Source of the DNA: Acinetobacter terrestris | GTDB taxonomy: Bacteria > Pseudomonadota > Gammaproteobacteria > Pseudomonadales > Moraxellaceae | DNA length: 54,615 bases | NCBI RefSeq assembly: GCF_004331155.1 | Contig: NZ_SJNZ01000024.1 | Location: forward strand, 1-54,615 | Direction: 5' to 3' | In this document: positions 36,920-45,622 of the stretch, piece after piece | How positions within the stretch are numbered: the first letter of the stretch is position 1 | Layout of the letters: the number at the start of each line of letters is the position of its first letter | Notes under the pieces: model-generated | What the model was told of the DNA's origin: nothing | The model's input: the letters and a program-made list of their open reading frames with translations, nothing else | The model's database searches: none | Program-made: the position numbers and the translations under genes

Positions 36920-37729
36920 TTATGTTGGATTATTGGAATTATTATTTTGATTAATGTTCTGCGGCTTTAAATAGTCTGTATTCAACAGACTAAAAATCCA
37001 TTCATAAGCCACATCTTTCACCATTAACTTAATTTTAATGCCCTTGGGTAATATCTGTTTTTGCGTGGCATCATTTAAATCTATTTGTCCATCTGGCCAT
37101 GAGTTTGACTCATTCGGATTCAGCACCACAATTTCAAACTGGTCGACATCATTTAGCAACACACTGGATTCGGGTTGATCGCGTCCGCTGCTGTTTAAAT
37201 TACGATATTTCAAACGATAGAGTTTTTTTTCATCTGCACGATATTGATATTCGACACGTTCATCCGGTGAAATACCTTGTTGCAAAGGATCCGTCACACC
37301 GGTTTTACTAAAATTAAAGCGACCATTTTGCAAAACCAAAGCGGGCTGAATATCGCTATTTATATTCGCAGTCAATGGTACGGCTTGAACCGTATCGCGT
37401 AAAACTTGTTGATAGGCTTCCTGTAACTGGCCCAAATTTACTTCATGTTCAGTATTACGCTCTTTGACTTTGATCAGGTAATCAAAAACTTTCCAACCCA
37501 ATGCCGAAAGCACTGCAAATATGGCAATCGCCACCAATAATTCAACCAGGGTAAATCCTGAGCGAGGATTAACGAAATAACGTTTCGTCCGAGCGCAAGA
37601 GCAAGAACTGTGTTCGGAGTGGGCACGATTACGTCGAGTAACACTCGAACGTGGCGCAAGTCCGAAAGCTCTGTCTGGGGAGTAAGGCTGTGAGTGTAAA
37701 GTTTGATTTTTTTTATTTTTCGATTGCAT
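36920..37729 (-). CDS. gspJ: type II secretion minor pseudopilin GspJ with an extended leader
   Basis: A 269-residue pseudopilin. The mature start is SG then FTLVELLVAIAIFAVLSALG (58 leader residues before the Phe). The mature part of 211 residues is normal for GspJ. Almost all of the leader is encoded by a 126 bp palindromic repeat (37557-37682) shared with gspI. Residues 1-14 (MQSKNKKNQTLHSQ) look native. No in-frame start lies between the repeat and the cleavage site, so the long leader must be translated if the protein is made. The ATG at 37729 overlaps the gspI stop (TGATG). The upstream TTG at 37732 is rejected. Confidence 0.87.
   Translation of the reverse strand: MQSKNKKNQTLHSQPYSPDRAFGLAPRSSVTRRNRAHSEHSSCSCARTKRYFVNPRSGFTLVELLVAIAIFAVLSALGWKVFDYLIKVKERNTEHEVNLGQLQEAYQQVLRDTVQAVPLTANINSDIQPALVLQNGRFNFSKTGVTDPLQQGISPDERVEYQYRADEKKLYRLKYRNLNSSGRDQPESSVLLNDVDQFEIVVLNPNESNSWPDGQIDLNDATQKQILPKGIKIKLMVKDVAYEWIFSLLNTDYLKPQNINQNNNSNNPT
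37557..37682. repeat. palindrome-rich coding repeat, copy A (in gspJ)
   Basis: A 126 bp sequence identical to copy B at 108 positions with no gap. Hairpins: ACGAAA (37572-37577) with TTTCGT (37583-37588), and TCGAGT (37634-37639) with ACTCGA (37643-37648). It reads in frame as about 42 codons of the gspJ leader. On the coding strand it starts at base 48 of the gene and ends at the CCTCGCTCAGG that encodes PRSG just before the cleavage site. Confidence 0.85.
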
Positions 37730-37731
37730 CA

Positions 37732-38289
37732 AACTTTGGCCTTATAGTTAAAGAAAACCAGATTGGTGATACCGGATTCGACTTTACCGGATTCAGCATT
37801 AAACAAACTGACTTGCACTTCTATACGCTGCACATTCGGACTAATCGTCGATTGTGCAGATTTATCAATTTGCCAAGTTTCACCTTGCTGGGTAATCTGT
37901 TTGGACTGTGTTCCTTGCAGCCATTCCTGGTTAATTTCCATCACGGCAACTTCATTCAATGCCACGAATTGCGCTTTGGTGCGTAAAATTGCGTTTGATG
38001 TCGCTTGGGTATATTGCATCGCCACTTTGGTAAAAGCGATTGCAGCAGTTGCAAAAATGGCTAAGGCCACCATCACTTCCAATAGTGTAAAACCTGAGCG
38101 AGGATAAACGAAACAACGTTTCGTCCGAGCGCAAGAGGAAGAACCATGTTCTGAGTACACACGATTAATTCGAGTAACACTCGAACATGCCGTAAGTCCG
38201 AAAGCTGTGCTTGAGGAGCAGCGATGAGTGAAACGCTGTTTCAACGCTGCGCAAGACCAAGCGCTCCACTTTGAGTACCTAGCTTTCAT
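37732..38289 (-). CDS. gspI: type II secretion minor pseudopilin GspI with an extended leader
   Basis: A pseudopilin of 185-186 residues. The first 66 residues precede the cleavage site PRSG-FTLLEVMVALAIFATAAIAF. The mature 120 residues are of normal GspI size. The leader is composed of the same repeat as in gspJ plus a second unit reaching nearly to the start codon, leaving only MKA or so as native. GTG at codon 44 could give a 23-residue leader but lacks a ribosome site. ATG 38289 overlaps the end of gspH by 11 bases, an arrangement typical of these operons, so the frame is genuine. The stop codon TGA lies at 37729-37731. Confidence 0.87.
38093..38278. repeat. palindrome-rich coding repeat, copy B (in gspI)
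   Basis: Positions 38093-38218 match copy A (108 of 126). Hairpins: ACGAAAC (38108-38114) with GTTTCGT (38118-38124), and TTCGAGT (38169-38175) with ACTCGAA (38179-38185). A further unit at 38230-38278 repeats 38110-38158 at exactly 120 bp: GAAAC-3-GTTTC, GCGCAAGA and TGAGTAC recur with identical spacing. The 120 bp period is 40 codons, so frame is preserved. The array spans nearly all of the gspI leader. Confidence 0.85.
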
Positions 38290-38839
38290 TGATTTTACCT
38301 AAATGATCAATCTCGATTTCTTCGCCAATCGGACGTTGCTCGAAATAAAACTGGATCCGTACAGGTTTCGCTTCCCCATTGCCTAGCCAAAGTAATTTCG
38401 GTGCATTTGCACTCACCAAATCATCGTTATTGGCATTTTCATATACATAATCGAGTGATTGCACATTAAAGGAAACATGTTCGGGTAAAGCCCGTTTTTC
38501 AAATTCTGAATAGTCTTGCCATTTCTTATTTTCATTTATTACTGAATTTTGTGCAGCTTGAAGCGTTGGAATCAGATATTCAACGACACCATAACGAAAT
38601 GGCGATACATCTGTTGCGGTCTGAACATCAAGGGCAAAAATGCGAGCCTGATCATTGGCTTCACGATTCATCCTGCGTAAATCCATGATAAACACTTCAC
38701 GTGCCTGCATGGCTTTACGCTGATCAACGCCATTGATATTGGTTAAAATTAAAGATGCCATGATTGCCATAATCACAATAACCACCATCAACTCTATTAA
38801 GGTAAAACCGCGAATTGATGATGATCCTGTGTGCTTCAT
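38279..38839 (-). CDS. gspH: type II secretion minor pseudopilin GspH
   Basis: A 186-residue pseudopilin with an ordinary 11-residue leader (MKHTGSSSIRG) and the mature start FTLIELMVVIVIMAIMASLI including Glu5. The C-terminal globular domain is of normal length. GspH is a minor component of the pseudopilus that pushes folded exoproteins through the outer-membrane secretin. It starts 9 bases after the TetR gene and overlaps gspI. It gives the baseline for leader length against which gspI and gspJ stand out. Confidence 0.85.
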   Translation of the reverse strand: MKHTGSSSIRGFTLIELMVVIVIMAIMASLILTNINGVDQRKAMQAREVFIMDLRRMNREANDQARIFALDVQTATDVSPFRYGVVEYLIPTLQAAQNSVINENKKWQDYSEFEKRALPEHVSFNVQSLDYVYENANNDDLVSANAPKLLWLGNGEAKPVRIQFYFEQRPIGEEIEIDHLGKINES

Positions 38840-38848
38840 GGCATACCT

Positions 38849-39463
38849 TTAGGCAAATTGTTCCGTGGCGCGGATTTGCTTCGGCATCGCCAAGGCTTGG
38901 TCAATATAAGCGACACGCAATGTATCGCGTGAACCCAAATAACGCTGATAAAAACTAGAATTCAAGATTGCGGCTGCACCGTGAGTTAAAGCCCAGATTG
39001 AAGCCAAATAATCACGTACTGACATGCTGCTTTGAATGCTTTCCAAATAGCTTTCAGTCATACGAAAAATAATCCGCAAGCGCTGCTTTCTCACCTGATA
39101 CAGCTCGCTGAACAAATGATGAATGCCTACACCCGTGGTAGAAAGACGTTCTTCAATTTGATGGAACAGCACGGTACGTTCCGGATGGTGTAAATGATGC
39201 AGCATAAAGAAAGCCAGATGTTCTGGAAAGGCTTTCTCATCATCCTTAATCATCTCCAGCAACATCTTCTCATTACGGATAATGAGCAGCATGTAGAGTT
39301 CATCTTTACTTTGGAAATGTTTATATAGAGTCCCTTTCGCTAGATCGAGTTCTGCGGCCAACGCATCAAGCGTCATCCCTGATTCGCCATTTTCTAATAA
39401 CAGTTGCTCTGCAACCTGAAAAATTAACGCTTCTCTTGCTCGAAACTGAGCCTGACGATCCAT
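38849..39463 (-). CDS. TetR-family regulator
   Basis: A 204-residue repressor type. The N-terminal helix-turn-helix is MTLDALAAELDLAKGTLYKHFQSKDELY, and the C-terminal helical ligand domain has no recognised ligand class. AGGG lies 5 bases before ATG 39463; GTG 39469 is rejected. It is located inside the operon, between tatD and gspH, an unusual place for a local repressor. It may autoregulate or control genes elsewhere. Confidence 0.86.
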   Translation of the reverse strand: MDRQAQFRAREALIFQVAEQLLLENGESGMTLDALAAELDLAKGTLYKHFQSKDELYMLLIIRNEKMLLEMIKDDEKAFPEHLAFFMLHHLHHPERTVLFHQIEERLSTTGVGIHHLFSELYQVRKQRLRIIFRMTESYLESIQSSMSVRDYLASIWALTHGAAAILNSSFYQRYLGSRDTLRVAYIDQALAMPKQIRATEQFA

Positions 39464-39508
39464 CTTCACCCTGTAACTCTCTTATGCGCTTGTATCAATT
39501 CGAATTAT

Positions 39509-40282
39509 TCACTTTAAATTGAGGAGGTTTTCAAAGTTTTGCATGGTAATGAAAGCAATTTCCTCAACTGACTTATCATATACATCACTTAAGGCTTTGG
39601 CTACATAGGGAACGTATTTTGGTTCATTAGACTTTCCTCTATAGGGCATCGGTGCCAGGTAAGGACTATCTGTCTCAATCAGTACGCGATCAAGTGGAAC
39701 CTGCTTCGCCACATCACGTAAATCTTGTGCATTTTTAAAAGAAACAATGCCGGAAAATGACACGTAATAACCGCAATCCAGCACGGCCTTGGCGGTTTCC
39801 CAGTCTTCGGTAAAACAGTGCAAAATACCATGAGTCGACTTTTCAGCGCGAATGATATCGACCGTGTCGTGCTTGGCTGCGCGGGTATGCACCACTACAG
39901 GTTTTTTCACTGCCTGAGAAGCATAAATATGACGGGCAAAACATTGTTTTTGTTCAGTAATAAAATCTGTGCTATGAAAATAATCCAGGCCTGTCTCACC
40001 AATCGCCCAAACTTTTTCAGGCTGCGCCAGTTCAATCAAATAATCTGTGGTGGCGCGCGCCATGGTCGCAGGATCTTCACAGGGATGAACGCCAACACTG
40101 TATCCAACATCAGCATGACGTGCGGCAATTTTAGCAAGCTCGATATGGTCATCCAGATCCACCGAGATACTCATGAATTTGGATACACCCGCTTCACGCG
40201 CCTGTGCTAGTGCCAGATCTAAATTACCATCATAAGGCGTTAAATCCAGCAAGGTTAAATGGCAGTGAGTATCTACAAACAC
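39509..40282 (-). CDS. TatD-family metal-dependent hydrolase (YcfH type)
   Basis: A 257-residue TIM-barrel with the metal ligands DTHCHL (residues 4-9), Glu in GETGLDYF, His in VVHTRAA and HCF, and Asp in IETDSPYLAP. TatD-family proteins are DNases or D-aminoacyl-tRNA-type hydrolases; activity of this branch is not settled. holB-pilZ-tatD is a conserved order in Pseudomonas and relatives and is seen here. Confidence 0.88.
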   Translation of the reverse strand: MFVDTHCHLTLLDLTPYDGNLDLALAQAREAGVSKFMSISVDLDDHIELAKIAARHADVGYSVGVHPCEDPATMARATTDYLIELAQPEKVWAIGETGLDYFHSTDFITEQKQCFARHIYASQAVKKPVVVHTRAAKHDTVDIIRAEKSTHGILHCFTEDWETAKAVLDCGYYVSFSGIVSFKNAQDLRDVAKQVPLDRVLIETDSPYLAPMPYRGKSNEPKYVPYVAKALSDVYDKSVEEIAFITMQNFENLLNLK

Positions 40283-40308
40283 GGTAAAATCCTAAAGCGG
40301 TTAAACAG

Positions 40309-40653
40309 CTACATAGTGTAACTAGTTCGACCCTCAGACTTAATACCTACCAGCAACTTTTCAGCTTCTGATTTGTAATAAACACCTTTTTCCCCTGTCA
40401 ACTGCATACCAAAACCTTGTAATTTGATGCCATTTTGTTTTTGAGAAATCCAGATAACTTTACCGGTCAAAGGAATTTTTTGTGATTGCTCAGGCAAAGT
40501 TGCCAATACAAAGACTTCTTCACCGATTTTTACCGGCTGTTTGGTTGGAACAAACAATCCACCACCTACAACATAAGGCATATAGCTGGCATACAACGTG
40601 TCTTTATCCGGGATATTCGCCTGAATAATACCGCCCATACGTGGTTGCATCAT
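40309..40653 (-). CDS. pilZ: type IV pilus protein PilZ
   Basis: A 114-residue PilZ-domain protein close in plan to Pseudomonas PilZ (ASYMPYVVGGGLFVPT, GKVIWISQKQNGIKLQGFG). The c-di-GMP-binding RxxxR motif is not evident, as in canonical PilZ, which acts by protein contacts with the PilB/FimX machinery in pilus assembly. GGGG lies before the ATG. Location between holB and tatD is characteristic. Confidence 0.85.
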   Translation of the reverse strand: MMQPRMGGIIQANIPDKDTLYASYMPYVVGGGLFVPTKQPVKIGEEVFVLATLPEQSQKIPLTGKVIWISQKQNGIKLQGFGMQLTGEKGVYYKSEAEKLLVGIKSEGRTSYTM

Positions 40654-40669
40654 CTTCCCCTTTAAATAT

Positions 40670-41653
40670 TTAGATGTTCATTAGTTTTATACACAGTTGA
40701 TCAAGCACCAAATTGCTTTGTACATTCTGCTCGATAAACCGTTTAGATTGTTGCAAGTCGGAATAAATCGTGAATAAAAATTCCAATGTATATTGTTCTG
40801 ATAGCACACTCAAATCCAAATCTGGATTTTTAACCTGCTGATTGAGCTTGACACAAATTAAATCGGACAACAAGTATTCAAACATTTGCGCAAAATCACT
40901 AAAACTTAAGGCTTTGTTCCACTTGGTCGCAATTGCCATCGGCATATTCTTTTGTGTCACTAATTTTTGCCAGTCATTTAGAAATTCCTGTCGCTTATTC
41001 AACCATTCAGCTTGGGCCAATTGCATGGCCTGCAAAGGCATTTGATTGGACAGATTCAGCAACAGTTGTTTTTGAGTTTGATCTAAACCAGGTAACTGCT
41101 GAGATAAATACTCGCCTGCTTGAACTTCCGACATCCGGTCTAAAGCAAAATGTTGCAAACGACTGCGAATAGTCGCAGGAAGTTTCAGATAATGATCGGC
41201 TAGTAAAATAATAACAATACGATCGCCCGGTTCTTCAAGGGTTTTAAGTAAGGCATTCGCGGAAGCCATATTTAAAGCTTCTGCCGGCTCAATCACAATC
41301 ACCCGCCAACCATCTACCGTTTGTTGGACAAAGGGCAATAAATCACGAATTTTTTCGATCTTGATTTTGGCATTTTGCTTTTTATTTTCTTCATCCGTGC
41401 TGATATACACATAGTTCGGATGAGTATCCGATTTTAACCACAAACAACTGCCACATTCACCGCAAGGTGCATTGCTGGCATGACGATTGGCACATAAAAC
41501 CCAAGCCAAAAAATATTGCGCAAACGCTTCCTTGCCACAGCCTTTTTTGCCATAAAAAAGCAAGCCATGCCCAAGTTTGGGGAAACGCCCGGTTAGCGTC
41601 TCCCAAACGGTTTGTTGCCATGGATAAACTTGTGCGACCACATCTTTTTGCAT
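40670..41653 (-). CDS. holB: DNA polymerase III, delta' subunit
   Basis: A 327-residue clamp-loader subunit. The Walker A-like GKKGCGKEAF is followed by a zinc module (CANRHASNAPCGECGSC). Later segments are VIEPAEALNMASANALLKTLEEP and ATIRSRLQHF. It is part of the complex that loads the beta clamp. ATG 41653 (MQKDVVAQVYPWQQ) fits the family; a TTG at 41680 would add nine residues. Confidence 0.88.
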   Translation of the reverse strand: MQKDVVAQVYPWQQTVWETLTGRFPKLGHGLLFYGKKGCGKEAFAQYFLAWVLCANRHASNAPCGECGSCLWLKSDTHPNYVYISTDEENKKQNAKIKIEKIRDLLPFVQQTVDGWRVIVIEPAEALNMASANALLKTLEEPGDRIVIILLADHYLKLPATIRSRLQHFALDRMSEVQAGEYLSQQLPGLDQTQKQLLLNLSNQMPLQAMQLAQAEWLNKRQEFLNDWQKLVTQKNMPMAIATKWNKALSFSDFAQMFEYLLSDLICVKLNQQVKNPDLDLSVLSEQYTLEFLFTIYSDLQQSKRFIEQNVQSNLVLDQLCIKLMNI

Positions 41654-41682
41654 TGAATTAAAGCCCAACCTTATCCCCAATT

Positions 41683-42444
41683 TTACTCAAAGCAGCAAAC
41701 ATCCATTTCATTGAGACGATCCAAATCCGCTTGTGTATCAACGCCTGGTGGCAAGTTGGCTTCAGCAACAGCAATTGCAATACGGTGTCCATTTTCAAGC
41801 ACACGCAATTGTTCCAGGCTTTCCAGTTGTTCCAGCACACCCATATCCCAAGATACATATTCTTGCAGCAAATTCACACGGTACGCATATAAACCTAAGT
41901 GACGGTATGCCTGAGAATGTAATTCTTGGACTTCTTGTTTAGCACCATCACGATCATAAGGAATGGTCGCACGGCTAAAATACAAGGCCTGGTTGTATTT
42001 AGACATCACCACTTTCACGATACTGTCACGATGAAACTCGTCCAGGCTGTGAATTGGCTCACACAAGGTAGACATAGAAGATTCAGGCTGTGATTCTAAT
42101 AGTTGTGCCACCTGCTGTACCAATTGTGCCGGAAGCAAAGGTTCATCGCCTTGTACATTGACAATAATATCTTCACTTGCCCAGCCTTTAATCCGGGCAA
42201 CTTCGCTTAAACGATCTGTGCCTGACGGATGATCTGCGCTTGTAATGACAACATCCACACCTTCTGCACGGCAAACTTCAGCAATACGTTCATCATCGGT
42301 TGCAACACACAAATCGTCAAAACCCGCGACTTTTTTTGCCTGATCCACCACCCGTAAAATCATGGGACGGCCATGAATTGCAAGTAATGGCTTACCCGGT
42401 AAACGTGAACTTGCGAAACGTGCAGGAATAACAATATGTTTCAT
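41683..42444 (-). CDS. kdsB: CMP-Kdo synthetase
   Basis: A 253-residue nucleotidyltransferase. It opens [20 protein letters not shown], with [14 protein letters not shown] as the metal site and a C-terminal [11 protein letters not shown]. It activates Kdo for lipooligosaccharide core synthesis. AAGG lies 10 bases before ATG. Clustered with msbA and lpxK. Confidence 0.94.
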   Translation of the reverse strand: MKHIVIPARFASSRLPGKPLLAIHGRPMILRVVDQAKKVAGFDDLCVATDDERIAEVCRAEGVDVVITSADHPSGTDRLSEVARIKGWASEDIIVNVQGDEPLLPAQLVQQVAQLLESQPESSMSTLCEPIHSLDEFHRDSIVKVVMSKYNQALYFSRATIPYDRDGAKQEVQELHSQAYRHLGLYAYRVNLLQEYVSWDMGVLEQLESLEQLRVLENGHRIAIAVAEANLPPGVDTQADLDRLNEMDVCCFE

Positions 42445-42456
42445 AAACGATGAACC

Positions 42457-43461
42457 TTAAGAAATTTGAATATCGAGTTGCTGCAATTGCTGATGCAAGA
42501 CTTCATAACAGCCTGGGGACAGTACCGCCTCAACAGGAACCACCCAAATTTCACGTTTGAAATCTGGATTTTTCTTTAATAACGGCAGCAGTTTCACTGC
42601 ATCTTTTTCGGTGGTAATAATCGGATTCCCATCTTCAAATTGAAGATCGGTGATTTCATAATCATAATGATCGGGAAATTCATGACCCTGAAATTGGTGA
42701 ATTCCCATGGAATCTAAAGTTTTATAAAATCGCTGCGGGAAACCAATGCCGACCACTGCATAAAAATTGTCAGCTGGATTAAATGGCGTGCCCTCTACAG
42801 CATTGAGTAAATACGGTGTAGCCACTTCCAAATGCATATTTAACGCAGAGCCTGGTTCGGCTGCATGCTCAATCACCGTGCCTGTATTTAAACGGCTGGG
42901 AGGCTCACGCAAATACCCTTCAGGCAATAACTTTTGATTACCCAGGCCACGATTTTGATCCAGCACAATCCATTCAATTTGACGTTCTAAAGCCAGATGC
43001 TGTAAACCATCATCACTAATAATTAAGTCCAATTCATGTCTGGATAATAAATATTCAATACTGCGCTGACGATTGGAGCCCACGACCATTGGAACCCCGG
43101 TGGATTGAACAATCAAACAGGGTTCATCGCCAACGATGTCCGGCACAGATTCCAGATCGACATAGGCTGGAAAAGGGCCTTTCCCGCCATAGCCCCGACT
43201 AATCACCCCAACCCGAACATTTTGACTGTGGAGATAATTCACCAGCTGGATCAGCAGTGGTGTTTTACCACTCCCACCCACCGTGATATTACCAATCACC
43301 ATCACCGGGATTGGGGCTTGATAGCTTGATTTAATGCCCATCTGATAGAGCTTTTTATTCAATAAAAAACCAGCACGATAAATCCATGACAAAGGTCTAA
43401 GCACAATTAACCACTTGGCTTGGTTATTCCAAGCATCCTGAATCAATTGTGCAATGGACAT
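42457..43461 (-). CDS. lpxK: tetraacyldisaccharide 4'-kinase
   Basis: A 334-residue inner-membrane-associated kinase that adds the 4'-phosphate of lipid A. An N-terminal membrane helix (WLIVLRPLSWIYRAGFLL) leads into the P-loop GNITVGGSGKTPLL and GVISRGYGGK. GAGGAAA lies 11 bases before ATG, inside the end of msbA. The msbA-lpxK pair is a common gammaproteobacterial operon. Confidence 0.94.
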   Translation of the reverse strand: MSIAQLIQDAWNNQAKWLIVLRPLSWIYRAGFLLNKKLYQMGIKSSYQAPIPVMVIGNITVGGSGKTPLLIQLVNYLHSQNVRVGVISRGYGGKGPFPAYVDLESVPDIVGDEPCLIVQSTGVPMVVGSNRQRSIEYLLSRHELDLIISDDGLQHLALERQIEWIVLDQNRGLGNQKLLPEGYLREPPSRLNTGTVIEHAAEPGSALNMHLEVATPYLLNAVEGTPFNPADNFYAVVGIGFPQRFYKTLDSMGIHQFQGHEFPDHYDYEITDLQFEDGNPIITTEKDAVKLLPLLKKNPDFKREIWVVPVEAVLSPGCYEVLHQQLQQLDIQIS

Positions 43462-43464
43462 AAA

Positions 43465-45192
43465 TCAATTTTCCTCGAAATTACGCTGATGCAACTGATA
43501 ATAAGCACCATGCTTGGCAATCAGTTCCGCATGGGTACCTTGCTCAACAATTGTACCTTTATCCATCACCACAATACGATCTGCATTTTCAATGGTCGAT
43601 AAACGATGCGCAATCACGATGGTGGTCCGATCCTGCATGGCTGCATCAAACGCCCGTTGAATAAAGTATTCCGATTCATTATCCAGTGCACTGGTGGCTT
43701 CATCAAGAATCAAGATCGGTGCATTTTTTAAAATCGCACGTGCAATAGCAATACGCTGACGTTGGCCGCCCGAAAGGTTCAAGCCCTGTGCACCTAATGG
43801 CGTATTGTAGCCTTGCGGCAAGGCTATAATAAATTCATGCGCATAAGCCGCTTTTGCTGCAGCAATAATAGCTTCATCAGATGCACCTTCAAGCTGACCA
43901 TAGGCAATATTTTCACGCACAGTCCGGTTAAACAGCACCACTTGCTGATTTACCATCGCAATCTGGGTTCGCAAGGTATTGATATCCAGCGCTTGAATAT
44001 CATGCTGATCCAAATAAATATGACCTGAGCTGGCTTCCTGAAAACGCACCAGCAGATTCACTAAAGATGTTTTACCAGCGCCTGAACGCCCCACCAGTGC
44101 AACCGTTTCACCCGCTTTGACATTCAAGTTAAAATCATGAATGGCTTGATGACCATCGGAATAAATTAAATTCACGTTTTGGAATTGAATATTACCTTTA
44201 AGTACCGGCGTTAAAGTTCCTGTATTTTGCTCTGCAGGCAAATCGAGTAAGTCAAAAACTGAATGCGCTGCCGCCATACCGCGTTGTAATTTTTCATTCA
44301 CATCGGTTAAGGCTTTAATCGGTTTGCTTAACATTCCCGCTGCGGTGATGTAAGCAACGAACTCACCGGCACTGGTATCACGCAAAATTTCTGGTCGTAA
44401 TGCAATCCAGATAACAATAGCCATAGCAAACGACATAATGAATTGCACAACAGGGCTATTCAGCTGCTGTACCACCACCATTTTCAAACCACGTTTTAAG
44501 TTTTCAAGCGAGTGATCTTTAAACCGGGTTTGCTCATACGCTTGCCCACCAAAACCCTTGACCACCAAATTACCATTTACCGTTTCTTGCACCACATGGT
44601 TAACATCACCCATGGTGTCCTGAACTTGTAAAGATAATTTACGCATCCGTTTCGCTGCCTGACGAACCAAAAAACCCATAAGCGGAGCAAAAATCAAAAT
44701 AATCAGAGTAAGTCGCCAATTGCTATATAACAGAAAGCCGAGTAACCCAATCGCAATCAAACCTTGTTGCACAATGGTTTTCAGTGATTCTGAAGAAGCT
44801 GCGGTTAACTGCTCCACATTGTACATAATTTTAGCAGTGATATGACCGCTGGTATTGTCCAGATAATACTGCGATGGAAGCGTTAACAGTTTGGCAAAAA
44901 CTTCCTGACGAATATTAAAGACCAGATTACGTGAGATGACTGCGGTATAGTAGCCCCCGATAAAGGAACCCAATCCCCGGAAAAACATCAGTAGAATCAC
45001 CAAGAAGGGAAATATAGAAGTAAAGCCTTGGTCTCTATGCTGGATTGCGGTAATGATTTTTTCTAACAACTTTGCAATAGATACTTCTGTGGCAGCACTA
45101 ATTGAAAAACCGATAAAAACCAATATCGCTACACCCCAAAAAGGCTTCAAATAGCCCAAAAGACGTAGATAGACTTTAAAATCTTGCTTCAC
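43465..45192 (-). CDS. msbA: lipid A flippase MsbA (ABC transporter)
   Basis: A 575-residue half-transporter. The membrane domain spans about 1-310 with six helices. The nucleotide-binding domain has Walker A GRSGAGKTSLVN, signature LNLSGGQRQRIA and Walker B ILILDEATSALD, then an H-loop in IVIAHRLSTI. It flips lipid A-core across the inner membrane. The start is GTG at 45190-45192, overlapping the exbD stop (TAGTG), with GAGG about 7 bases upstream. Confidence 0.93.
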   Translation of the reverse strand: MKQDFKVYLRLLGYLKPFWGVAILVFIGFSISAATEVSIAKLLEKIITAIQHRDQGFTSIFPFLVILLMFFRGLGSFIGGYYTAVISRNLVFNIRQEVFAKLLTLPSQYYLDNTSGHITAKIMYNVEQLTAASSESLKTIVQQGLIAIGLLGFLLYSNWRLTLIILIFAPLMGFLVRQAAKRMRKLSLQVQDTMGDVNHVVQETVNGNLVVKGFGGQAYEQTRFKDHSLENLKRGLKMVVVQQLNSPVVQFIMSFAMAIVIWIALRPEILRDTSAGEFVAYITAAGMLSKPIKALTDVNEKLQRGMAAAHSVFDLLDLPAEQNTGTLTPVLKGNIQFQNVNLIYSDGHQAIHDFNLNVKAGETVALVGRSGAGKTSLVNLLVRFQEASSGHIYLDQHDIQALDINTLRTQIAMVNQQVVLFNRTVRENIAYGQLEGASDEAIIAAAKAAYAHEFIIALPQGYNTPLGAQGLNLSGGQRQRIAIARAILKNAPILILDEATSALDNESEYFIQRAFDAAMQDRTTIVIAHRLSTIENADRIVVMDKGTIVEQGTHAELIAKHGAYYQLHQRNFEEN

Positions 45193-45614
45193 TAATAACC
45201 TCTAGACGGAACTTTAGTACTAATATTGATATTAACAAAACCCAGTTGACCTGCAACATCCATCACCCGAATCACATCCTGATGCGTGGCTTTGGCATCC
45301 GCGGCAATCACAAACATTAAATCACGACGATCATTAGAAATCTGTTTAATTGCAGTATTTAAATCTGCAACCTCTTTACTTGCAAGCGATTGTCCGTTAA
45401 TTGAATAATGCCCGGAAGCATCCACAACCACTTCAACTTTATGATCATATTGCTTCGGTGGAACACCATGCGCATCTGGCAAGGTTAAATTCATGCGACT
45501 AAACTGGTTAAACGTGGTGGATAACAGTAAAAATACCAGAATAAACAGCAAGCAGTCGATCATGGGGGTTAAGTTAATATGAATATCTTCAACTTGTGTG
45601 CGTTTGAATTTCAT
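45192..45614 (-). CDS. exbD: biopolymer transport protein ExbD/TolR
   Basis: A 140-residue protein with one membrane helix that carries the essential Asp20 (LTPMIDCLLFILVFLLLS) followed by a periplasmic domain. With ExbB it forms a proton-driven motor energising TonB-type import or related envelope work. No tonB is adjacent, and the place before msbA is typical of the ExbBD pair near lipid A genes in Pseudomonas-like genomes. Coupled to msbA by a TAGTG overlap. Confidence 0.88.
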   Translation of the reverse strand: MKFKRTQVEDIHINLTPMIDCLLFILVFLLLSTTFNQFSRMNLTLPDAHGVPPKQYDHKVEVVVDASGHYSINGQSLASKEVADLNTAIKQISNDRRDLMFVIAADAKATHQDVIRVMDVAGQLGFVNINISTKVPSRGY

Positions 45615-45622
45615 TTTCCACC

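Noticed and set aside
37474..38134. Additional frames on either strand across the gspI/gspJ repeats
   Set aside because: They are by-products of the palindromic repeat; only the frames ending in FTLxE pseudopilins make sense.
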